64,000 nucleotides of DNA, from positions 1-64,000 of the forward strand of contig NZ_FWXN01000010.1 of assembly GCF_900176385.1 (NCBI RefSeq), given 5' to 3'. Under the pieces are notes generated by a model. That model saw only the letters and a program-made list of their open reading frames with translations. It was not told where the DNA came from and ran no database searches. The position numbers and the translations under genes were made by a program. Of the stretch, positions 56,078-64,000 are shown one piece after another; position 1 is the first letter of the stretch, and every line of letters starts with the position of its first letter. Origin of the DNA: Janibacter indicus (lineage in GTDB: Bacteria; Actinomycetota; Actinomycetes; Actinomycetales; Dermatophilaceae).

Positions 56078-56523
56078 TGCTGACCTTCCTGCTGGGACGA
56101 GCTGGCCTCCATGACCTCGCGCAGCACCGTGACGGCGGTCGCGAGGTCCTCGGGGGTCAGGGTGGGGTGCTCCCGGATGACCCGGGAAACGGTGGCGGCG
56201 CTGCGCTCGCGGACGACGGCGAGCGCGCGGCGTCCGGGGGCGGTGAGGGTGACCCTCGTGGCGCGGGCATCGGCCGGGTCGGGCTCCTTGGTCACCCAGC
56301 CCCGCTCGACGAGTGTCGCGACGGCTCCGGACATCGTCGGCTGCGAGGTGCGGTCGAGCTCAGCCAGTCGTCCGATGCCGGTGGGCCCGTGCTCGTCGAC
56401 GAGCGAGAGCACCCGGATCCCGGCGGGCGGGGTGTGGTGGATGTGCTGGCGGGAGGCGCGGACGAGACGGGCGGCGTAGGTGACGAGGTCGCTCGCGGTC
56501 TGGTCGATGGAGTCGTCGGGCAC
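56074..56523 (-). CDS. MarR family regulator
   Basis: 149 residues with the MarR winged helix (IGRLAELDRTSQPTMSGAVA, then TLVERGWVTKEPDPADARAT). First gene of marR-MFS. A perfect 11-bp inverted repeat overlaps its promoter, so it represses itself and the exporter. TAACGT (minus strand) lies 8 nt before the GTG, with no ribosome-binding site. Confidence 0.93.
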   Translation of the reverse strand: MPDDSIDQTASDLVTYAARLVRASRQHIHHTPPAGIRVLSLVDEHGPTGIGRLAELDRTSQPTMSGAVATLVERGWVTKEPDPADARATRVTLTAPGRRALAVVRERSAATVSRVIREHPTLTPEDLATAVTVLREVMEASSSQQEGQQ

Positions 56524-56532
56524 GTCCCGTCA

Positions 56533-56557
56533 CGTTACATAGGGATCCTATGTAACG
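56533..56557. promoter_or_regulatory. MarR operator
   Basis: CGTTACATAGG and CCTATGTAACG (56533-56543, 56547-56557) form a perfect 11-bp inverted repeat with a 3-nt centre. The left arm contains the -10-like box of marR (TAACGT, minus strand, 56537-56532), so binding would exclude RNA polymerase. Confidence 0.8.
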
Positions 56558-56570
56558 CAATCGGGCAGAC

Positions 56571-56608
56571 GAGAGGGCCGCGACACCGGGTGGTGTCGCG
56601 GCCCTCTC
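56571..56608 (-). terminator. Terminator of the bet operon
   Basis: GAGAGGGCCGCGACACC (56571-56587) pairs perfectly over 17 bp with 56592-56608, 4-nt loop. It lies 18 nt past the betT stop. Confidence 0.8.
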
Positions 56609-56625
56609 GTGGCGAGCGGGTCCGT

Positions 56626-58641
56626 CTAGACCTGGTCGGCGAGGACCCCCGCGGCGGACCAACGCTCGAGGTGGTCGAGCACGTCGTGGCAGACCTCCTC
56701 GCGGTCGTAGGCGAAGACGTCGTAGCCACCACCGGTCGGCAGGGCGACTTCGAGACGCGCCGTGCGGTCGTCGGCCTCGATCATCCGAGCGCCGTAGCTG
56801 GGCGCCGCCACCTGGCGCACCTGCACGGACCAGACGAAGGGAGCGGCCCCCTCGCCGACGACGAGCCGGGCGGACCCCGGCCGGTCGGGGCCACCGTCGT
56901 GCACCTCGACGGTGGCGGTCCTCCCTTCGTCGGTCATCGCGTCGGCGACCTCCTGCAGGGCCGGGACGACGACGCTCGCCAGGCGCTGGTTGGCGCGCTT
57001 GAGGCTCACGGTGCCGAAGGTGTTGGCGACCCGGCGACGCCACGACCCCTGGTGCGCCCCCTCGCGACCGACGAGGTGCGAGGCGAGCGAGAGGCGGGCG
57101 GCCGTCGTCTGGGTGCGCTCGGCCTCGAGCGCCCGGTGCAGGCCGATCATCACCAGGACCATGACGATCGCGAAGGGCAGTCCCATGACGATCGTCGCGT
57201 ACTGCAGCGCCACGATGCCGCCGACGACGAGCATGGCGATCGTCAGCACGCCAGTGGTACCGGCCCACAGGATCCGCAGCCACGGGCGGGCGTCGGTCTC
57301 GCTGTCCGGCAGCTCCGAACTGAGGTTGGCCATGACGAGGGCGCCGGAGTCGGCGGAGGTGACGTAGAAGAGCAGCCCGACGAAGGTCGACAGACCGACG
57401 AGGAAGAGCGCCCCGGGGTACTGCTGGAGGAGGGCGTAGAAGCCCTGCTCCGGCTGGTTCACCGCCATCTCGCCGAAGGCCGCGTCGCCGTCGGCGATCT
57501 GCTTGACCGCGCTGTTGCCGAAGATCGAGACCCACATGACGATGTAGCTGAAGGGGATCGTCAGCGTGCCGAGCATGAACTGCCCGATCGTGCGGCCCTT
57601 GGAGATGCGCGCGAGGAACATCCCGACGAAGGAGGCCCAGGCGATCCACCAGGCCCAGAAGAAGAGGGTCCACAGCGACATCCACTCGGTCGGGTGGTCG
57701 TAGGCCATCGTGTCCAGGGTCATCCCGGGGAACATCGAGACGAAGTCGCCGACGTTCATCGTGATGGCGCGCAGCAGGAAGGCGGTCTCGCCGGTGACGA
57801 GGATCCACAGCGCGAGCAGGATCGCGAGCAGGACGTTGAGCTGGCTGAGCAGCCGGATGCCGCGGTCGACGCCGGTGGTCGCCGACACGGTCGCGGTGAC
57901 GACGGCGAGGCCGACGAGACCGATCTGGGCGGGGATGCCCTGCGGCACGTCGAACATCACGCCGAGGCCGACGTTGAGCATGACGACGCCGATGCCGAGC
58001 GAGGTCGCGACGCCGAAGATCGTCCCGAGCACGGTCGCGATGTCGACGGCGTCGCCGATGGGTCCGCGCACCCGCTTGCCGACGAGGGGGTAGAGCGCAG
58101 AGCGCACGGCGAGGGGCAGCTTCTTGCGGTGGGCGAAGTAGCCCAGCGCCACACCCATGAGCGCGTACATGCCCCAGCCGGTGATGCCGTAGTGGAAGAG
58201 CGTCCACACCGTGGCCTCGCGGGCCGCGTCGACGGTCTCGCCCTGACCCTGCGGGGGAGCGAGGTACTGGCTCGCGGGCTCGGCCACGGCGAAGAACATC
58301 ACGTCGGTGCCGATGCCGGCCGCGAAGAGCATCGAGGCCCACGCGAAGGTCGAGTACTCGGGACGGTCGTCGTCGTCGCCCAGTCGGATCCGGCGGTAGC
58401 GCATGCCGACGTAGACGACGAAGACGAGGATCGCGGTGGCCAGCAGGATGTAGAACCAGCCGAACCAGTTGGAGATCCATCCCACGACGCTGCCGAGGGT
58501 GGCCTCGGCGTTGCTCGGGGCGATGAGGGCCCAGGCGGCGACGACGACCGTCGCGACGACGGAGACGACGAGGACCGACTTCTTGGCTTGGGGTTGCGTC
58601 ACCCGGTCCCGTGTCAGCTCGGGGTCGATGACCGTGCTCAT
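56626..58641 (-). CDS. betT: BCCT family choline/betaine transporter (BetT-like)
   Basis: 671 residues: 12 membrane segments with the BCCT signature around [20 protein letters not shown], the glycine/tryptophan-rich segment before it, and a long cytosolic C-terminal domain of about 150 residues, as in osmotically sensing BetT. Imports choline for the dehydrogenases encoded upstream. Its start overlaps the betA stop by 4 nt. Confidence 0.93.
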   Translation of the reverse strand: MSTVIDPELTRDRVTQPQAKKSVLVVSVVATVVVAAWALIAPSNAEATLGSVVGWISNWFGWFYILLATAILVFVVYVGMRYRRIRLGDDDDRPEYSTFAWASMLFAAGIGTDVMFFAVAEPASQYLAPPQGQGETVDAAREATVWTLFHYGITGWGMYALMGVALGYFAHRKKLPLAVRSALYPLVGKRVRGPIGDAVDIATVLGTIFGVATSLGIGVVMLNVGLGVMFDVPQGIPAQIGLVGLAVVTATVSATTGVDRGIRLLSQLNVLLAILLALWILVTGETAFLLRAITMNVGDFVSMFPGMTLDTMAYDHPTEWMSLWTLFFWAWWIAWASFVGMFLARISKGRTIGQFMLGTLTIPFSYIVMWVSIFGNSAVKQIADGDAAFGEMAVNQPEQGFYALLQQYPGALFLVGLSTFVGLLFYVTSADSGALVMANLSSELPDSETDARPWLRILWAGTTGVLTIAMLVVGGIVALQYATIVMGLPFAIVMVLVMIGLHRALEAERTQTTAARLSLASHLVGREGAHQGSWRRRVANTFGTVSLKRANQRLASVVVPALQEVADAMTDEGRTATVEVHDGGPDRPGSARLVVGEGAAPFVWSVQVRQVAAPSYGARMIEADDRTARLEVALPTGGGYDVFAYDREEVCHDVLDHLERWSAAGVLADQV

Positions 58642-60398
58642 CGGGCCTCCCCCTTCGGCTGGGCATCACGCACTGCCGCCAGGGCGCTGGGGATCTTGGT
58701 GCGCGCATCCCAGGCGTCGTTGCGCGGGTCGCCCTGCGGGTAGAGGGGCATGCCCTGCTTGGCGCGGTAGACCGGCGGGTGCTCCGCCGCGAGTGGCGTG
58801 TTGCCGGCGATGAGGTCGGCCGCCTTTTCCGCGACCATCATCACGGGGGCGTAGATGTTGCCGTTGGTGATGGTCGGGAAGACGGAGGCGTCGACGACGC
58901 GCAGCCCCTGCGTCCCGTGAACCCGCATCGAGCCGGGGTCGACGACCGCCATCTCGTCGGTGCCCATCTTGGCCGAGCACGACGGGTGCAGCGCCGTCTC
59001 GGCGTCCTTGGCGACCCAGTCGATGATCTCCTGGTCGGTCTGCACGTCGGGCCCGGGCGAGATCTCGCCACCGTCGAAGGGGGCGAAGGCCGGCTGCGAG
59101 AGGATGTGCCGCGCGGCGCGCACGACCTCGACCCACTCGCGGCGGTCACGCTCGGTCGACAGGTAGTTGAAGAGGATGGCCGGCTTGGTCCGCGGGTCGG
59201 CGTTCTTGATGTGGACGTGGCCGCGCACGTCGGAGTTCATCGGCCCGATGTGCACCTGGTAGCCGTGCTTGCCCTCGGCAGCCGTGCCGTCGTAGCGCAC
59301 GGCGATCGGCAGGAAGTGGAACATGAGGTTGGGGTAGGCGACCTCGTCGTTGGTGCGGATGAAGCCGCCGCCCTCGAAGTGGTTGGAGGCGCCGACGCCG
59401 CGGTTGAGGAAGAGCCACTCGGCGCCGATGTAGGGCGCCTTCCACTTCTTCAGCCACGGCGAGATGGACACCGGCTGCAAGCTCGTGTGCTGCAGGTAGA
59501 CCTCGAGGTGGTCCTGCAGGTTCTCGCCGACGCCGGGCAGCTCGACGCGGGTCTGCACACCCGCGGCGCCGAGCACGTCGGGGTTGCCGACACCGGAGAG
59601 CTGGAGCAGCTGCGGTGAGTTGAAGGCGCCACCGCAAAGGATGACCTCGCCGGCGTCGACCGAGTGCCGGCTGCGGCCGCCGCGCACGAAGTCCACGCCG
59701 GTGACGCGGGTGCCCTGCCAGCGCAACCCGGTGACCATGGCCAGCGTCGTGACGTCGAGGTTCTTGCGATCACGGACCGGCCGCAGGTAGGAGCGTGACG
59801 CCGACATCCGGCTGCCCTTGTAGACATTGCGGTCGAAGGGGGCGAAGCCCTCCTGGCGGTAGCCGTTGACGTCGTCGGTCCGGGCGAAGCCGGCCTGGGT
59901 CGTCGCCTCGAAGAAGGCCTGGAAGAGGGGCGAGTCCGCCGGTCCGCGCTCGAGCTTGAGCGGGCCGGCTCCGCCGCGCCACGCGTCGGCGCCGGCGATC
60001 GTCGTCTCCATGCGCTTGAAGTAGGGCAGGCAGTGGGCGTAGTCCCACGCCTCCATCCCGTCGAAGGAGGCCCAGGTGTCGAAGTCACCGGGGTTGCCGC
60101 GCTGGAAGATCATGCCGTTGATGCTCGAGCTGCCGCCGAGCACCTTGCCGCGGGCGTGCGGGACCCGGCGGCCGCCCATGTGCGGCTCGGGCTCGGTCTC
60201 GTAGGCCCAGTCGTAGAGCGGGTTGCCCGAGGGGAACATCAGCGCGGCGGGCATGTGGATCAGCGGGTCGGCGAGGAAGTCTGCGCGGCCGGCCTCGAGG
60301 ACGAGGACGCTCGTCCCCTCGTCGGCGCTCAGGCGGTTGGCGAGGGCGGATCCGGCGGACCCACCTCCGACGATGACGTAGTCGTAGCGATCTCTCAT
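58638..60398 (-). CDS. betA: Choline dehydrogenase
   Basis: 586-residue GMC oxidoreductase oxidising choline to betaine aldehyde. N-terminal FAD motif [20 protein letters not shown] signatures [18 protein letters not shown] and [15 protein letters not shown], and the active-site histidine in [11 protein letters not shown]. About 30 residues longer at the C-terminus than E. coli BetA. Start overlaps the betB stop by 4 nt. Confidence 0.95.
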   Translation of the reverse strand: MRDRYDYVIVGGGSAGSALANRLSADEGTSVLVLEAGRADFLADPLIHMPAALMFPSGNPLYDWAYETEPEPHMGGRRVPHARGKVLGGSSSINGMIFQRGNPGDFDTWASFDGMEAWDYAHCLPYFKRMETTIAGADAWRGGAGPLKLERGPADSPLFQAFFEATTQAGFARTDDVNGYRQEGFAPFDRNVYKGSRMSASRSYLRPVRDRKNLDVTTLAMVTGLRWQGTRVTGVDFVRGGRSRHSVDAGEVILCGGAFNSPQLLQLSGVGNPDVLGAAGVQTRVELPGVGENLQDHLEVYLQHTSLQPVSISPWLKKWKAPYIGAEWLFLNRGVGASNHFEGGGFIRTNDEVAYPNLMFHFLPIAVRYDGTAAEGKHGYQVHIGPMNSDVRGHVHIKNADPRTKPAILFNYLSTERDRREWVEVVRAARHILSQPAFAPFDGGEISPGPDVQTDQEIIDWVAKDAETALHPSCSAKMGTDEMAVVDPGSMRVHGTQGLRVVDASVFPTITNGNIYAPVMMVAEKAADLIAGNTPLAAEHPPVYRAKQGMPLYPQGDPRNDAWDARTKIPSALAAVRDAQPKGEAR

Positions 60399-61903
60399 GC
60401 GTCCTCTCCCTCGGTCGTGGCGTCGTCGAACCACCCGGCGCGCGCCGGGCGGGTGTTGTGCCAGATGTGCTTGGTCTCCTGGTACTCGTGCAGGCCGGCC
60501 AGGCCGAGCTCGCGCCCGATGCCGGACTGCTTCATGCCGCCCCACTCCGCCGCTGGGACGTAGGGGTGGAAGTCGTTGATCCAGATGGTCCCGTGGCGCA
60601 GTCGGCGGGCGACGCGCTCGGCGCGCCCGGCGTCCTGGGTCCACACCGCGCCGGCCAGGCCGTAGATCGTGTCGTTGGCGATCGCGACCGCGGCGTCCTC
60701 CGCCGCCTGGCGGGTCTCGCCGGAGAAGGTCTCGACGGTGAGGACCGGCCCGAAGGACTCGTCCTGGACGCACGTCATCTCGCTCGTGCAGCCGTCGAGG
60801 ATCGTCGGCGGGTAGTAGCTGCCACCCGCGAGGTCGCCACCGGGGCGCTCGCCGCCGCAGCGCAGAACCGCGCCCTCGGCCAGACCCGCGGCGACGTAGG
60901 CCTCGACCTTGTTCCGGTGGGCGTCGCTGATGAGCGGGCCGGTCTCGGCGCGCTCGTCGAAGGGGCCGCCGAGGCGGATCGCCTGAGCGCGGCGGACGAG
61001 TTCGTCGACGACCTCGTCGTGCACCGACTCCTCGACGACAAGGCGCGAGCCCGCGGAGCAGACCTGGCCGGAGTCGAGGAAGATCGCGGTGAGCGCGTTG
61101 TCGATCGCGGCGTCGAGGTCGGCGTCGGCGAAGATGACGTTGGGGTTCTTGCCGCCGAGCTCGAGGGCGATCTTCTTCACCGTCGGGGCGGCCGCGGCCA
61201 TGATCGTGCGGCCGGTGTGCAGGCCGCCGGTGAAGGAGACGAGGTCGACCTCGGGGGCCTCGGTCATCGCGGCGCCCACGGTGGCGCCGGGCCCGAGCAC
61301 GAGGTTGGCGACGCCGTCGGGCAGACCGAGCTCGGCGAGGGTGCGCACGAGCCAGATCGAGGTCTGGGGCGTCAGCTCGCTCGGCTTGAGGACGAAGGTG
61401 TTGCCCGCGGCCAGAGCCGGAGCGACCTTCCACGCCGTCTGCAGCAGCGGGAAGTTCCACGGGGTGATGAGGGAGCAGACACCGACGGGCTCGCTCACGA
61501 CCCTTGAGGAGACGTCGGGCATGCCGGGGTCGACGACCCGGCCGGCCTCGGCCTGGGCCAGGCCGGCGAAGTGCCGGAAGACCGCGACGATGTCCTGCAT
61601 GTCGATCCGGGTCTCGACCATGCGCTTGCCGGTGTCGAGGGCCTCGAGGCGGGCGACCTCCTCGAGCTCGCTCTCGAGTCGGTCGGCGAGGCGGTGCAGG
61701 AGGGCGGCGCGCTCGGGCGCCGGCGTGCTCGGCCAAGGGCCGGAGTCAAAGGCCTCCCGGGCGGCGCGGACGGCCTCGAGGGCGTCGGCGGCACCCCCTT
61801 CGTCGACCGTCGCGACGACGGATCCGTCGGCGGGGCAGGTGATCTCACGGGTCTCTCCGGACGCGGCGGTCCGCCAGTGCCCGTTGATGTGCAAGGTCGT
61901 CAT
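60395..61903 (-). CDS. betB: Betaine aldehyde dehydrogenase
   Basis: 502-residue NAD(P)-dependent aldehyde dehydrogenase forming glycine betaine. Catalytic glutamate in [11 protein letters not shown] and cysteine in [13 protein letters not shown]. The usual FTGS reads [12 protein letters not shown] 61903 has GGGAG at proper distance. First gene of betB-betA-betT; the TetR-type dyad lies upstream. Confidence 0.95.
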   Translation of the reverse strand: MTTLHINGHWRTAASGETREITCPADGSVVATVDEGGAADALEAVRAAREAFDSGPWPSTPAPERAALLHRLADRLESELEEVARLEALDTGKRMVETRIDMQDIVAVFRHFAGLAQAEAGRVVDPGMPDVSSRVVSEPVGVCSLITPWNFPLLQTAWKVAPALAAGNTFVLKPSELTPQTSIWLVRTLAELGLPDGVANLVLGPGATVGAAMTEAPEVDLVSFTGGLHTGRTIMAAAAPTVKKIALELGGKNPNVIFADADLDAAIDNALTAIFLDSGQVCSAGSRLVVEESVHDEVVDELVRRAQAIRLGGPFDERAETGPLISDAHRNKVEAYVAAGLAEGAVLRCGGERPGGDLAGGSYYPPTILDGCTSEMTCVQDESFGPVLTVETFSGETRQAAEDAAVAIANDTIYGLAGAVWTQDAGRAERVARRLRHGTIWINDFHPYVPAAEWGGMKQSGIGRELGLAGLHEYQETKHIWHNTRPARAGWFDDATTEGEDA

Positions 61904-61940
61904 CGGTGGCTCCCTGTCGGTGGCGTGGGTCGGCACCGAC

Positions 61941-61980
61941 CGTAACGTACGTTTCAGTTCCATGTGAAACGCGCGTTACG
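61941..61980. promoter_or_regulatory. TetR-type operator between bet operon and its regulator
   Basis: CGTAACGTACGTTTCA (61941-61956) and TGAAACGCGCGTTACG (61965-61980) are inverted repeats agreeing at 14 of 16 positions, spacer 8 nt. The right arm ends 2 nt before the -10 box of the TetR gene. Likely bound by the neighbouring TetR protein as two dimers. Confidence 0.75.
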
Positions 61981-61994
61981 TTTAGGCTGGCGGC

Positions 61995-62582
61995 ATGGCC
62001 ACCACGGAGCGCCGTCGTCCGGCGCGGGAGCGGCTGCTCACCGCAGCCGACGAGTTGATGTTCGTCGAGGGCGTCGTGCTGACGCCCGTCGACGTCATCC
62101 TGCGTCGCGCCGGTGCCTCTCCCGCCACGCTCTACGCCAACTTCGGCAACAAGGACGGGCTCATCGCCGCGGCCCTCGAGCGTCGGCTGGGGGAGTGGAC
62201 CGAGGTCTGGGACGCCGCGGTCGCCGACGCCGAGACGCCGACCGACCGGCTGCTCGCGATCTTCCCGGCGCTGCGGACCTACCAGCGCGAACGCCTCGAC
62301 GAGCGGTGGTGCGCCTTCAGTGGGACGGCCGCCGCGACGGGTAACCCGGCGCCGGCGGTGGCCGAGATGCTCACGGCCGAGGACACCCTCCTCCACGAGC
62401 GGATCGAGTCGCTCGCCGCCCAGGTGGTGCCGGGGGAGCGCGGGGTGCGGCTGGCCGACGAGGTCGTCGTCGCCTACCTCGGGGCCATCACCGGCATGCT
62501 CCGCGGCGACCAGGAGCGGGCCATCGCCGCCGGCGAGCGCACCGCCGCCCACCTCGTCGAGGTCGCCCTCGCCGAGGTCTGA
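61995..62582 (+). CDS. TetR family regulator, probable BetI analogue
   Basis: 195 residues with the TetR helix-turn-helix (VDVILRRAGASPATLYANFG then NKDGLIAAALER) and a helical ligand domain. Divergent from betB-betA-betT with 91 nt holding a large dyad, so it probably represses choline oxidation and itself, being released by choline. Sequence outside the DNA-binding part does not look like classical BetI. TAGGCT ends 6 nt before the ATG (leaderless). Confidence 0.9.
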   Translation: MATTERRRPARERLLTAADELMFVEGVVLTPVDVILRRAGASPATLYANFGNKDGLIAAALERRLGEWTEVWDAAVADAETPTDRLLAIFPALRTYQRERLDERWCAFSGTAAATGNPAPAVAEMLTAEDTLLHERIESLAAQVVPGERGVRLADEVVVAYLGAITGMLRGDQERAIAAGERTAAHLVEVALAEV

Positions 62583-62662
62583 CGCTCAGGAGTGGGGGTC
62601 GTTGCTCCCGTGTGCGGCACGAGGGGTCCAGCGAGGACGGCCCGGACATGCTGCCCACCTCA

Positions 62663-63400
62663 TCATGGGCGGCGCCACACGCTGACATGGGACTCGCTGT
62701 CGGGGCCGAAGGGGGTCCCGCTCCAGTCCTCGTGGCGGCTCTCGAGCTCGAGCCCAGCGAGGCGGGCCATGAGGTCGAGCTCGCTGGGCCAGACGTAGCG
62801 GTAGTTGTGGGTGCCCCGGCGGTAGCCGCCGTCGGGCCGCTGGGTCAGGTGGTGCGAGGTTGCCTGCTGGGTCACCGGGTCGAAGGTGTCGAACCCGACG
62901 TGGCCGTCGGACACGTCGAAGGGGACCGCCACCTGGCCCGGGACGAGCCGACGCAGGGGAGGGACGCCGACCTCCACGACGAACCGGCCTCCGGGGGAGA
63001 GGTGACGTGCGGCGTTGCGGAAGCACTCGACCTGCTCGTCCTGCGTCCGCAGGTTGCCGATGGTGTTGAAGACGAGGAAGACCAGGGTGAACTCCCCGTC
63101 GGCGCGCACCGTCGCCATGTCACCGACGACCACCGTCAGGTCCTCCGCAGAGACCTTCGTCCGCAGCACGTCGACCATCGGGGCGGACAGCTCGATCCCG
63201 GTGACCGGGACCCCCTTCGCCAGCAGCGGGACCGCGACACGACCGGTGCCGATCGCGAGCTCGAGCACGGGCCCTCCACCCGCGAGTGCGGCGAGCGCGT
63301 CCACCACGGGATCCAGCACCGCCGGCGCGGACATGCCGGTACCCGCCGGGTCGTCGTAGCGCTGCGCCTGCTCGGCGGTCCACACGTCGCTGCTCGTCAT
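62663..63400 (-). CDS. Class I SAM-dependent methyltransferase
   Basis: 245 residues; SAM-binding LELAIGTGRVAVPLLAKGV, ELSAPMVDVLR and the post-motif GDMATV, LVFLVFNTIGNL. The C-terminal half is beta-rich. Substrate unknown; no neighbouring pathway genes. Start ATG 63400 gives the family N-terminus (SSDVWTAEQAQRYDDPAGTG). The stretch 62583-62662 between it and the TetR gene holds nothing recognisable. Confidence 0.85.
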   Translation of the reverse strand: MTSSDVWTAEQAQRYDDPAGTGMSAPAVLDPVVDALAALAGGGPVLELAIGTGRVAVPLLAKGVPVTGIELSAPMVDVLRTKVSAEDLTVVVGDMATVRADGEFTLVFLVFNTIGNLRTQDEQVECFRNAARHLSPGGRFVVEVGVPPLRRLVPGQVAVPFDVSDGHVGFDTFDPVTQQATSHHLTQRPDGGYRRGTHNYRYVWPSELDLMARLAGLELESRHEDWSGTPFGPDSESHVSVWRRP

Positions 63401-63513
63401 CGCACCAGCACAGCAGGGCGAGGTCGCGGGCCGCCACCGGATTTCGACGACGTCGTCGCGGCGATCTGGTTGGATCACAGGTGGCCCACCCACCCCCTTC
63501 GTCTGGAGCTCGC

Positions 63514-64000
63514 ATGCCGCACGCCGCCGACAGCCACGACCTCATCCGGGTGCAGGGAGCGAGGGAGAACAACCTCAAGGACGTGAGCGTCGACCTGCCC
63601 AAGCGGCGGCTGACGGTCTTCACCGGGGTCTCGGGCTCGGGCAAGAGCTCGCTCGTCTTCGGGACGATCGCCTCCGAGTCGCGACGGCTCATCGACGAGA
63701 CCTACAGCGCCTTCCTCCAGGGCTTCATGCCCTCGTTGGCGCGGCCCGACGTCGACCACCTCGAGGGGCTGACGACGGCGATCATCGTCGACCAGGAGCG
63801 CATGGGGGCCAACCCGCGCTCGACCGTCGGCACGGCGACCGACGCCAACGCCATGCTCCGCATCTTGTACTCACGCCTCGGCCAGCCGCACGTCGGCCCG
63901 CCGACGGCCTTCTCCTTCAACGTCCCCACGCGCAAGGCGAGCGGGTCGATGACGACCGACAAGGGGACCCGCACCGAGCGCAAGACGGTCAAGCAGCAGG
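63514..64000 (+). CDS. UvrA-like ATPase (UvrA paralogue), 5' part
   Basis: The first 162 codons of a gene that runs off the window. Walker [16 protein letters not shown], then [18 protein letters not shown] and [20 protein letters not shown] match UvrA. After [19 protein letters not shown] it departs from canonical UvrA and follows the shorter UvrA-like proteins often linked to drug resistance. GGAG precedes ATG 63514. Confidence 0.85.
   Translation, partial: MPHAADSHDLIRVQGARENNLKDVSVDLPKRRLTVFTGVSGSGKSSLVFGTIASESRRLIDETYSAFLQGFMPSLARPDVDHLEGLTTAIIVDQERMGANPRSTVGTATDANAMLRILYSRLGQPHVGPPTAFSFNVPTRKASGSMTTDKGTRTERKTVKQQ

Overview
The window is high-GC DNA (about 70% by eye) with tightly packed, often 4-nt-overlapping genes. 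Several features point to an actinobacterium: strong GAC/GTC/CTC codon preference, a polyphosphate glucokinase, and the block pgsA-like / DUF881 / small basic protein / DUF881 / gcvH / garA / ftsR / DUF151 / merR / gcvP, which matches the gene order of Mycobacterium tuberculosis Rv1822-Rv1832. Ectoine and betaine genes, leaderless promoters and REP-like palindromes fit a Micrococcales lineage, perhaps Intrasporangiaceae; the genus cannot be fixed from sequence alone. No rRNA, tRNA or CRISPR array was seen.

Left part (1-9.1 kb) is carbohydrate catabolism. After a truncated IS3-type fragment comes a minus-strand operon zwf-edd-eda-ppgK (Entner-Doudoroff pathway fed by a polyphosphate-type glucokinase), divergent from a ROK repressor. 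A GH13 alpha-glucosidase with its LacI regulator follows. At 9.1-14.2 kb an XRE regulator with an ssrA-like tail faces a clpP-clpP operon, which is divergent from a MoxR-type ATPase and a vWA protein. At 14.3-19.4 kb a kip/pxp-type 5-oxoproline cluster (pxpA, pxpB, pxpC, a DUF1445 protein and an NRAMP-like carrier lacking the metal-binding motif) faces a GntR regulator. An nhaA antiporter precedes a decayed stretch (20.8-21.6 kb) with a probable leaderless 56-codon gene and two broken genes meeting at one breakpoint.

Middle part: ectABC (22-24.2 kb), a MalY/PatB-type C-S lyase, the conserved Rv1822-Rv1832-like block with a glycine riboswitch before gcvP (25.5-34.2 kb), sbcCD (34.3-38.8 kb), and an ABC exporter next to its NarL-type two-component system (38.9-44.2 kb). 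Three copies of a GACC-GT-GGTC dyad lie in front of the two operons.

Right part: a GCS2-family ligase, housekeeping and stress genes (phosphatase, OsmC, flavoprotein, YceI, TsaC-like, RlmC, a MscS-TM-repeat membrane protein), an acyl-CoA ligase, a MarR-controlled MFS exporter, and the choline-to-betaine operon betB-betA-betT with a divergent TetR regulator, ending in a methyltransferase and the start of a UvrA paralogue. NhaA, ectABC and betBAT together indicate adaptation to salt or drying. Recurrent non-coding signals are TANNNT boxes 5-8 nt before start codons (leaderless transcripts), GC-rich terminators, REP-like hairpins with covarying stems, and a strongly over-represented word CGAAGGG/CCCTTCG.
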